Shown here piece after piece: positions 1 to 4,780 of a DNA stretch of 5,094 nucleotides. How positions within the stretch are numbered: position 1 is the stretch's first letter; each line of letters begins with the position of its first letter. The DNA is from an uncultured Opitutia bacterium (GTDB taxonomy: Bacteria; Verrucomicrobiota; Verrucomicrobiia; Opitutales; UBA953): NCBI GenBank assembly GCA_937874455.1, contig CALNBE010000312.1:1-5094 (forward strand), read 5' to 3'. The notes under the pieces were generated by a model. That model saw only the letters and a list, made by a program, of their open reading frames with translations. It was not told the origin of the DNA and made no database searches. The translations under genes and the position numbers were made by a program.

Positions 1-2
1 GC

Positions 3-284
3 CCCGAGCAATTCGCTTGGCTGAAAACGGTGTCGCGCTTCCTCCGGTGCCGTCCGGGCGACCTGCTCTTGTCCTTGGCATTATCCGAGGCCGACGGTTG
101 CGACACCAGCACCGACGATGCTTGCACCGACACCGTCAGCTTCCTCGGCTCCCTGCTCAACTGCTACGTCACCGACCGCCGTCTGCCGAACCTCAACCCG
201 GCAAACCTGATCAGGTACGATAGCGGCATCACGGCCGAGGAACACGCCGCCCTGCTCGCCCGCGCTGAAGGAGGTGCGCAATGA
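3..284 (+). CDS. Unknown protein, 3' fragment (5' end outside window)
   Basis: This frame is open from the first bases of the window to TGA at 282-284, giving the last 93 residues of a protein whose start probably lies upstream. A GTG at 30 could start it internally, but the frame is open before it and no Shine-Dalgarno is seen there, so a 5'-truncated gene is the better reading. The visible part is soluble-looking, with three cysteines in its middle (in the stretches EADGCD, DDACTD and LLNCYV) and an acidic, alanine-rich C-terminus ending ARAEGGAQ. I do not recognise the family and assign no function. Its stop overlaps the start of the next gene as ATGA and the next gene's ribosome binding site lies in its last codons, so it is the upstream member of a coupled operon of four frames. 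Confidence 0.6.
   Translation, partial: PEQFAWLKTVSRFLRCRPGDLLLSLALSEADGCDTSTDDACTDTVSFLGSLLNCYVTDRRLPNLNPANLIRYDSGITAEEHAALLARAEGGAQ
268..275 (+). promoter_or_regulatory. Ribosome binding site of the 96-residue gene
   Basis: AAGGAGGT is a full anti-16S match, five bases before the ATG at 281. It fixes that start and shows the gene is read although it begins inside the stop of the preceding frame. Confidence 0.85.
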
Positions 285-571
285 GCACCGCCCGCAAAAG
301 CCGCAAGGCGCCCGCGCCTGCCAGCCAACCCAACGCCGCCCTGGCAAAGAAGGAAGTCGGCAAGATGCCCGACATCCCCGACACCTACCGCGCATCGGCA
401 GAAAAGGATCCGCTGATTCGTCGCGTGCTCCTGCTCATGGACAACATGATCTTGCGCGGCGTCCCGGCAGCCAAGGCGAGCTTCAATGCCTGTCAGGTGT
501 TTTCTCGCTCCGAGATCACCGAGACGCACACCCTGCCTGCACTCGGGCAAAGCAAGGAGGAAGCCAAATGA
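281..571 (+). CDS. Small basic protein of unknown function (96 aa)
   Basis: The start ATG overlaps the upstream stop (ATGA) and has a perfect Shine-Dalgarno five bases away, so the start is well supported. The N-terminal 30 residues are rich in Lys, Arg, Ala and Pro and probably disordered, with a pattern that could contact nucleic acid. Residues 40-75 look like an amphipathic helical segment (DPLIRRVLLLMDNMI and following), and the C-terminus is charged (SKEEAK). There is no signal peptide or membrane span. I recognise no family. Its place in a tightly coupled cassette ahead of an ssDNA-binding-like gene suggests an accessory protein of a mobile or phage-like element, which is inference from context only. 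Confidence 0.65.
   Translation: MSTARKSRKAPAPASQPNAALAKKEVGKMPDIPDTYRASAEKDPLIRRVLLLMDNMILRGVPAAKASFNACQVFSRSEITETHTLPALGQSKEEAK
554..560 (+). promoter_or_regulatory. Ribosome binding site of the 48-residue gene
   Basis: AAGGAGG stands seven bases before the ATG at 568. It supports a very short gene that frame length alone would not: the same frame is open from further upstream, but this is the only position with a binding site. Confidence 0.8.
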
Positions 572-714
572 TCAACCACCTGCTTGCCGCCGCCGTGGTC
601 GCCTTGGCCGTGCCGGTGTGCCTTGCCCTGTGCTTTGGCAACCTCAAGGCGCAAAGCGACCGCCTCAACGCCCTTGCGGACAATGCCGACAACCAGACGG
701 GAGGTACACTATGA
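568..714 (+). CDS. Very small single-span membrane protein (48 aa), unknown
   Basis: The start at 568 overlaps the preceding stop as ATGA and has a strong Shine-Dalgarno; the longer open frame upstream (from 274) is a shadow of the 96-residue gene. The peptide starts MINHLL, continues with about 18 hydrophobic residues (roughly 5-23) containing two cysteines (near 18 and 22), and ends in a polar tail of about 25 residues. This fits a single-pass inner-membrane peptide or a small secreted or lipoprotein-like peptide, although the cysteine context is not a clean lipobox. Small one-span proteins are common in phage and plasmid operons as spanin-, holin- or coat-like products, but nothing here identifies one of these. 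Its stop overlaps the next start as ATGA. Confidence 0.6.
   Translation: MINHLLAAAVVALAVPVCLALCFGNLKAQSDRLNALADNADNQTGGTL
699..705 (+). promoter_or_regulatory. Ribosome binding site of the OB-fold-like gene
   Basis: GGGAGGT lies five bases before the ATG at 711 and within the last codons of the preceding gene. It selects 711 as the start over the longer open frame that extends back to 486. Confidence 0.8.
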
Positions 715-1139
715 AGAAATGCCTACTGCCACCGGAAGGCATCGTGCACGCCGTTTGCGTACGGGTGACAGCACCGGAAACCGTGCACGGCCGCTACGGC
801 CCTGTGCAGAAGTTCCGCTTCATCTTTGCCCTCACTCCCTCCGCCACTGGCAGGAACGGGCAAGGGAAACAGCACCTTGTGCAATCCGAGGCTTTCGTGC
901 CAGTGCTGGCACGGCTGTCTCGGTTGAACAAGTTCCTCCGGCAATGGCTGGGGCGCGAGCTGACCGAATCCGAGCTTGCCCACTTCGACACGTCCAAACT
1001 GCTCGGGAAGCCTGCCCGCCTTGTCCTGGCACACACCAGCAACATCGGCGGCGTGCAAACGGGCATCTTGGCCATTCAGCCCGCAACTCGAAGCAATTAT
1101 CAGAAACGAGCAAAATCTATAATTGCCGCTACCGCGTAG
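711..1139 (+). CDS. Phage/mobile-element OB-fold (ssDNA-binding-like) protein, 142 aa
   Basis: The start is fixed by a Shine-Dalgarno and an ATGA overlap with the preceding gene. The layout resembles a family of about 120-150 residues encoded next to primase or helicase genes in phages and small integrative elements: an opening LPPEG followed by a beta strand (residues 6-20), a YGPVQKFRFIFAL strand pair (29-41), a variable loop with Gly/Lys, a helical LSRLNKFLRQWLGRELT segment (69-85), a FDTSKLLGKPARLVL segment (92-106), and a final strand GILAIQPA (118-125). I recall this family from experience and expect an OB-type fold that binds single-stranded DNA, but no fold or homology search was run. 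The last 17 residues (TRSNYQKRAK and onward) are basic and coded by AT-richer DNA. It is the last gene of the cassette and is followed at once by a strong hairpin. Confidence 0.65.
   Translation: MKKCLLPPEGIVHAVCVRVTAPETVHGRYGPVQKFRFIFALTPSATGRNGQGKQHLVQSEAFVPVLARLSRLNKFLRQWLGRELTESELAHFDTSKLLGKPARLVLAHTSNIGGVQTGILAIQPATRSNYQKRAKSIIAATA
1097..1123 (+). promoter_or_regulatory. Possible promoter inside the end of the OB-fold-like gene
   Basis: TATAAT at 1118-1123 is a perfect -10 hexamer in an unusually AT-rich stretch. The best -35 candidate is TTATCA at 1097-1102 (four of six), but the 15-base spacing is short. If real, it would transcribe the hairpin-rich noncoding stretch to its right. The -35 is weak, so this is tentative. 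Confidence 0.3.
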
Positions 1140-1148
1140 CCTCTGACT

Positions 1149-1179
1149 GCCCCTTGCTTCCTCACCCGAGGCAAGGGGC
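1149..1179 (+). terminator. Strong hairpin after the cassette, probable terminator
   Basis: GCCCCTTGC at 1149-1157 pairs perfectly with GCAAGGGGC at 1171-1179 (nine pairs), and the loop can form a further CCTC/GAGG stem around ACCC. It starts 10 bases after the stop of the last cassette gene. The run that follows (gttcctgctttct) is only moderately T-rich, so termination may be imperfect; the hairpin may instead be the first element of a structured RNA. Confidence 0.55.
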
Positions 1180-1494
1180 GTTCCTGCTTTCTAAGCAAGC
1201 TGTAAGGAATCCTTACCAGTTCACCGGCACCGTTGCGGGCAACCCCGCAATGCCTCGCCATTGGGAGTGATGCCCGAAAACCGGGCAACACCCTGCACCG
1301 ACAACGCCGCCATGCTTCACCGCATCGGCTTCACAGATTCCAAGTGCCAGCCTTCACAGGTTTGCCGACTCCGCTTTGCAGCGTCCCCGACATGCACGGC
1401 AAGGGCGGCAGCTTGGTTAAAACGCCCAGATTTTCCCGCCCAATCAGAACCATCGATCCGCAACGCCTCTTTTTTGCAGGCATCAGAGGGGATT

Positions 1495-1548
1495 CCCATG
1501 GACAGTTATAGTCAAAATCGTGTCGTTTACTGTCGTCCATGGGGTTTT
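1495..1548 (+). repeat. Inverted repeat with T-run
   Basis: CCCATGG at 1495-1501 pairs with CCATGGG at 1537-1543, and ACAGT at 1502-1506 pairs with ACTGT at 1529-1533, leaving a three-base bulge (1534-1536) and a 22-base loop. In another pairing CCCATGGAC (1495-1503) matches GTCCATGGG (1535-1543) over nine bases. GTTTT follows at 1544-1548, so on the plus strand it could act as a weak terminator; it could equally be a protein-binding dyad. Confidence 0.4.
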
Positions 1549-1590
1549 ATCAAGCACTTACGACACAACCCAACTTTTCCACTTTCGGGA

Positions 1591-1628
1591 AATAAAAAGC
1601 CCGTAAGTCATTGAAACTTACAGGCTTT
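1591..1628 (-). terminator. Terminator of the tRNA-Arg gene
   Basis: Read on the minus strand, AAAGCC, one mismatch, then GTAAGT form one arm (1611-1628 region) and pair with ACTTAC, mismatch, GGCTTT (1596-1608 region), followed by TTTTTATTT. The stem ends four bases after the encoded CCA of the tRNA, a classic Rho-independent arrangement for a single-gene tRNA transcript. Confidence 0.75.
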
Positions 1629-1632
1629 AAAG

Positions 1633-1707
1633 TGGCGCTCCCGCGAGGACTCGAACCCCGAACGACTGATCCGTAGTCAGTAGTGATATCCATTTCACCA
1701 CAGGAGC
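1633..1707 (-). tRNA. tRNA-Arg (anticodon ACG)
   Basis: The reverse complement folds into a full 75-base cloverleaf. The acceptor stem is GCTCCTG/CGGGAGC (one T-G pair), and the D arm is closed by GTG/CAC. The anticodon stem ACTGA/TCAGT holds the loop CTACGGA, whose middle bases ACG decode CGU, and CGC/CGA after deamination of A34 to inosine. A four-base variable loop is followed by the T arm CGGGG/CCTCG with loop TTCGAGT, discriminator G and an encoded CCA. It supplies arginine to translation and looks intact. Its 3' end faces the mobile-looking cassette; tRNA 3' ends are frequent integration targets. No good TATAAT/TTGACA pair was found upstream of its 5' end. Confidence 0.95.
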
Positions 1708-1778
1708 TAAGAAGGGCGCGCAGCATGCGGGGTCGCTGGGGACTGACAAGCACTTTTTTTGAAAAAAACAGCATTCCC

Positions 1779-1803
1779 TGGCAAACGGGTTTGTCGTTTG
1801 CCA
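1779..1803. repeat. Dyad upstream of the pagL-like gene
   Basis: TGGCAAAC (1779-1786) and GTTTGCCA (1796-1803) form a perfect eight-base inverted repeat around a nine-base loop, in the gap between the tRNA 5' end and the pagL-like start. Just left of it is a T7-G-A7 tract (1754-1768). It could be an operator, a leader hairpin, or a terminator for transcription arriving from either side. No function can be proved from sequence. Confidence 0.35.
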
Positions 1804-1838
1804 TTTACTCTGCCACCCGTTTTTCTTGGCACGCTGTG

Positions 1839-2411
1839 ATGCCGTTTTCACGTCCCTTTATTTTTTTTCTCTGTGTTATTTTCTCCGCGACCCTGCGCGG
1901 TGGTGATCCCCCCGACTCCAACACAGGGCTTTCCGCTCCCTCCGCCCGCTGGCAGCCAACGGAATTTTCCCTGCGCGGCGGTTTCTCCGCCACCCGGACG
2001 CATCAAGATTTCCAAACCTACCTGCTCGGAGCAAACTGGGATTTCCCGATCGCGGAGGAAAAATCCGGTGCATGGCGCATCACCGCGCGTCTCGATGCCT
2101 CGCTCGGTGCATTGCGCAATCCCGACGACACCGCCGCCCTGCTGGCCTTCGGCCCGGCGGTCCAAATTGGCCACCGTGATTTTCCTTTGCGGCTCGACCT
2201 TGCCTGCTGCCCCACACTGCTCTCTGATCATCATTTCGGCCCGGTCGATTTCGGCATCGGATTTCAATTCACCAGCTCCATCGGCCTCACCTGGCAAATC
2301 GCGCCGCAATGGAACGTCGGTTACTGCTTCCAACACATGTCCAATGCCAGCCTGAGCAAAAACAATCCCGGGCTGGAGCTGCACCAATTGTCCGTCGGCT
2401 TTCACTTCTGA
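1839..2411 (+). CDS. pagL: PagL-like lipid A 3-O-deacylase (outer membrane)
   Basis: This 190-residue protein has a hydrophobic N-terminus (PFIFFLCVIFSATL, about 6-19) that reads as a Sec signal peptide, then alternating strands typical of a small outer-membrane beta barrel, ending in aromatic phenylalanine (VGFHF). The C-terminal block carries the PagL signature: His166 and Ser168 in QHMSNAS, NPG at 176-178 and Glu180, matching the His-Ser-Glu catalytic triad of the family. PagL enzymes remove the 3-O-linked acyl chain of lipid A in the outer leaflet, altering surface charge and immune recognition. Length fits the family (about 170-190). ATG 1839 is chosen because the signal peptide begins there; the frame is open back to 1683, but that part overlaps the tRNA. 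No clear Shine-Dalgarno precedes it. The symbol is by family resemblance. Confidence 0.8.
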   Translation: MPFSRPFIFFLCVIFSATLRGGDPPDSNTGLSAPSARWQPTEFSLRGGFSATRTHQDFQTYLLGANWDFPIAEEKSGAWRITARLDASLGALRNPDDTAALLAFGPAVQIGHRDFPLRLDLACCPTLLSDHHFGPVDFGIGFQFTSSIGLTWQIAPQWNVGYCFQHMSNASLSKNNPGLELHQLSVGFHF

Positions 2412-2477
2412 GCCATTTCCTCCGCGGTTTTCCGCCAACGTCACCTCCCCGACATCATATTGTAACATTTGCCAGGC

Positions 2478-3659
2478 ATGGTGCCGGGCGTGAAAAACAG
2501 CCGCGCCGACGCACCGAGTTCCTCAGCCACCCACCGCCGCTTTGCCGTCAGCCGCTGGACGCTGTTCTCCGACTGGTTCATGAACCGCTTCATCCAGCTC
2601 GGCGGCATCACGGTCATTGTCGCAGTGTTTGGCATTCTGGTCTTCATTGGCATTCAAGCGTGGCCACTCTTTGGCGGAGCCAAAGTTGGAGCGGAGCAAA
2701 CCACCGCCCTGTCCGCCCCCGGCGGCTCACTGGTGGGCACGGACGATTCGGGGCGCGCCACCTTTGTCGCCGCGCCCGACGGCACCGTGACCTTTTACGA
2801 CGCAAAGCAAAAAGCCTTCCAGACCTGGCGTCCCGATCTGCCGGAAAATGTCCGCATCACCGCGCAAAACCTTCGACCCGACGGCTCCGGGCTCGTTTAC
2901 GGTCTGAACAACGGGCAAGCCTTTACCCTTGCGCTCAACTTTTCCACCCGCCGCGACGAGAACGGCAACTGGCTCAGCCAGGCCGCGCCCGAGGCAGGCG
3001 AGCCGATCCTCGTCGGGCTGCCAGAGGTGCCCGTCACCGAAATTTCCTTTGCCGCCGGAGCGGAGGGGAAAATCTTCGCCGCCGTCCAGTCCCCTGGCAC
3101 GCAACGCGAGTTGCGCCTCACCCAAGTAAAAGAGCGCCGCTCCCTGATGGGCCGCTCCCGCCAGGAGGCAACGGAACCGCTGCGCCTCGACCAGCAACTC
3201 TCCGCGCCACTGGCCACCGTCACCCTCGCCAGCAACGGCAACATCCTTCTCGCCGACACCGACGGCGGCATCCATGCATTCTTTGATCGCGAGGGCGAAA
3301 TCGTGCCGCGCCAGCCGGTCTTCCACCCTTTTCCCGGAAGAAGAATCGCCACGCTCGGCCTTGTCTTCGGCGATAACTCGCTGGTGTTGGTCAGCGAAAA
3401 CGGCGAAAACGTCATCTGGGCGCTCACGCCGCAACACGACGCGGAGGGAAAGGTCGCCCGCGTCTGGCAGCACACCAAAACATTTCCTCCGCTACCGGGA
3501 AAAACCTTCCGCTTCGCGCGCAGCCCGGTCAACAAAGCCTTCCTCCTGGCCAGCGAGCAAACCGCCTCCCTCCGCCACAGCACCACCGAATCCGTCCGCT
3601 GGGAGGACACTCTGGCCTTTTTCCCCGCCGCCATTTCCTTTGGTCCGCACTACGCCTGA
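2478..3659 (+). CDS. pstC: PstC N-terminal part: membrane anchor and periplasmic domain
   Basis: The 393 residues before the premature stop begin with a polar, basic cytoplasmic tail (1-38), then one membrane span around 39-63 (LGGITVIVAVFGILVFIGI). The rest, to 393, is a large hydrophilic domain with repeated beta-strand blades such as GRATFVAAPDGTVTFYD and NGNILLADTDGGIHAFF, which read like a beta-propeller. This is the extra domain of the long PstC form; short PstC proteins such as that of E. coli (about 320 residues) lack it, and its role is not established to my knowledge. Alone this fragment has no permease domain and could not transport phosphate. It begins 66 bases after the pagL-like gene on the same strand, with no obvious terminator between them. 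Confidence 0.7.
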   Translation: MVPGVKNSRADAPSSSATHRRFAVSRWTLFSDWFMNRFIQLGGITVIVAVFGILVFIGIQAWPLFGGAKVGAEQTTALSAPGGSLVGTDDSGRATFVAAPDGTVTFYDAKQKAFQTWRPDLPENVRITAQNLRPDGSGLVYGLNNGQAFTLALNFSTRRDENGNWLSQAAPEAGEPILVGLPEVPVTEISFAAGAEGKIFAAVQSPGTQRELRLTQVKERRSLMGRSRQEATEPLRLDQQLSAPLATVTLASNGNILLADTDGGIHAFFDREGEIVPRQPVFHPFPGRRIATLGLVFGDNSLVLVSENGENVIWALTPQHDAEGKVARVWQHTKTFPPLPGKTFRFARSPVNKAFLLASEQTASLRHSTTESVRWEDTLAFFPAAISFGPHYA

Positions 3660-4780
3660 ACTTCCTCGACGCCGAGGGCACGCTTCACTCGCGTCCGTTG
3701 CGCGATCCGCATCCCGAGGGCGGTTGGAAGGCTTTTTTTGGAAAGATCTGGTACGAGGGCGCCGCGCAACCCGAATGGACCTGGCAATCCAGCTCCGGCA
3801 ACGACGACTTCGAGCCGAAACTTTCCCTGATGCCGCTAATTTTCGGCACCGTCAAAGGCACCTTTTACGCGATGCTGTTCGCGCTGCCCGTTTCCCTGCT
3901 GGCCGCGATTTACATGTCCCAATTCCTCCGCCCGGAATACAAACGCATCATCAAACCGGTCATGGAAATCATGGCCTCGCTGCCATCCGTGGTTCTGGGC
4001 TTCATCGCCGCGCTCTGGCTGGCCCCGCGCATCGAAAACCAGGTGCCCGCACTGCTGCTGGTCACCATCTCCCTGCCGCTGGCCGCGATGGCGCTCGGTT
4101 TCCTTTGGTCCCGTCTCTCCTCCCGCGTCCGCCATTTGGTGCCGCCGGGATGGGAATTTGCCGCGCTACTGCCGCTCATTCTGCTGATCGGGTTTTTCTC
4201 TTGGGAAATGGGGCCGGTGGTCGAGCACTGGTTTTTCTCCTGGCAGGATCCCGCCACAGGGGAAACCATCGGCAACTTCCGCCTCTGGTGGACACACTTT
4301 TCAGGACTCAGCTTTGAGCAGCGCAACTGCCTGGTCGTCGGCTTCATCATGGGCTTCGCGGTCATCCCGGTCATCTTCACCATCGCCGAGGACGCGCTCT
4401 CCAACGTACCGCGCTCCCTCGTCTCCGCCTCCTTGGCCCTCGGAGCCAGCCGCTGGCAAACGGCCTGGCGCGTGGTCGTGCCCACCGCCTCCGCCGGGAT
4501 TTTCTCCGGCATCATGATCGGCTTTGGCCGCGCCATCGGCGAGACGATGATCGTGGTGATGGCCACCGGCAACACCGCCGTCATGGACTGGAACATCTTC
4601 AACGGCATGCGCACGCTCTCCGCCAACATCGCGGTGGAACTCCCCGAGGCCGCCGTCGGCTCCACCCACTACCGCGCGCTCTTCCTCGGTGCCTGCTGCC
4701 TTTTCCTCCTCACCTTCGTGCTCAACACCGCGGCCGAGCTGCTCCGCCAGCGTCTGCGCGAAAAATACAAAGTGGTATGA
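3656..4780 (+). CDS. pstC: PstC C-terminal part: permease domain
   Basis: These 374 codons continue PstC in the -1 frame. Translation on its own would need TTG 3698 or a later ATG, neither with a clear ribosome site, so I read it as the displaced half of one gene. It has the conserved junction KIWYEG...TWQSSSGNDDFEPK, then about seven hydrophobic segments at 3852-3923, 3956-4027, 4046-4102, 4160-4207, 4328-4393, 4487-4567 and 4670-4732. The EAA loop that docks to the PstB ATPase is at about 4424-4489 (SASLALGASRWQTAWRVVVP), followed by GRAIGETM, a hallmark of phosphate permeases. Its stop overlaps the pstA start as ATGA, so pstA translation is probably coupled to it. Confidence 0.75.
   Translation: MNFLDAEGTLHSRPLRDPHPEGGWKAFFGKIWYEGAAQPEWTWQSSSGNDDFEPKLSLMPLIFGTVKGTFYAMLFALPVSLLAAIYMSQFLRPEYKRIIKPVMEIMASLPSVVLGFIAALWLAPRIENQVPALLLVTISLPLAAMALGFLWSRLSSRVRHLVPPGWEFAALLPLILLIGFFSWEMGPVVEHWFFSWQDPATGETIGNFRLWWTHFSGLSFEQRNCLVVGFIMGFAVIPVIFTIAEDALSNVPRSLVSASLALGASRWQTAWRVVVPTASAGIFSGIMIGFGRAIGETMIVVMATGNTAVMDWNIFNGMRTLSANIAVELPEAAVGSTHYRALFLGACCLFLLTFVLNTAAELLRQRLREKYKVV

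Larger units (their letters stand above)
1140..1590. other. Noncoding stretch rich in short dyads
   Basis: No protein gene is convincing in these 450 bases: the open frames on both strands overlap each other, mostly use poor starts and resemble no family I know. Besides the hairpin at 1149-1179 there are GCTT/AAGC at 1186-1196, the 15-base palindrome GTAAGGAATCCTTAC at 1202-1216, CGTTGCGGG/CCCGCAATG at 1231-1252 (one G-T pair), TGCCCG/CGGGCA at 1271-1287, GCCATGC/GCATcGGC at 1309-1329, and a larger inverted repeat at 1495-1543. Possible roles are a structured RNA, a replication or packaging region, or an integration end. These are inferences; only the dyads are seen. Confidence 0.45.
2478..4780 (+). 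pseudogene. pstC: pstC, phosphate ABC permease, interrupted by a frameshift
   Basis: Two adjoining frames together encode one long-form PstC, about 767 residues if one base is restored near 3656. PstC and PstA form the inner-membrane channel through which the PstB ATPase drives uptake of phosphate delivered by PstS. The first frame stops at TGA 3657-3659 after ...FGPHYA; the -1 frame continues from CTG 3656 as LNFLDAEG, then DPHPEGGWKAFFGKIWYEG and the full permease, exactly the order of intact long PstC proteins. Adding one C in GCCTG (GCCCTG) rejoins them. No other stop or damage is seen, so this is either a recent mutation or a sequencing error. ATG 2478 is preferred over TTG 2469; GTG 2490 is possible. 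No good ribosome site is visible. Confidence 0.8.

Noticed and set aside
1233..1614. Overlapping plus-strand frames of 92 and 117 codons in the noncoding stretch
   Set aside because: They overlap each other in different frames, lack ribosome sites at their starts and have low-complexity arginine/proline-rich translations with no recognisable family. The 117-codon frame uses TTG and extends into the tRNA terminator.
1708..1750. Promoter for tRNA-Arg using TTGTCA at 1744-1749 (minus strand)
   Set aside because: At 17 bases spacing the -10 position reads ATGCTG, a poor match to TATAAT, so the hexamer alone is not enough.
1683..1838. Longer pagL-like protein starting at 1683
   Set aside because: The extension begins inside the tRNA gene and would place the obvious signal peptide 52 residues from the N-terminus. 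ATG 1839 fits much better.
2727..3634. Minus-strand frames of about 245 codons opposite pstC
   Set aside because: They are antisense shadows produced by GC-rich codon bias of pstC; their translations resemble no family, while the plus strand is clearly PstC.
3640..3660. Programmed ribosomal frameshift as the explanation of the pstC break
   Set aside because: No X XXY YYZ slippery heptamer precedes the stop and no clear stimulatory structure was seen; a single-base loss is simpler.
3274..4317. A 347-codon plus-strand frame across pstC
   Set aside because: It is the third frame of pstC, rich in Arg, Ala and Pro, and overlaps the recognisable PstC sequence in both other frames.
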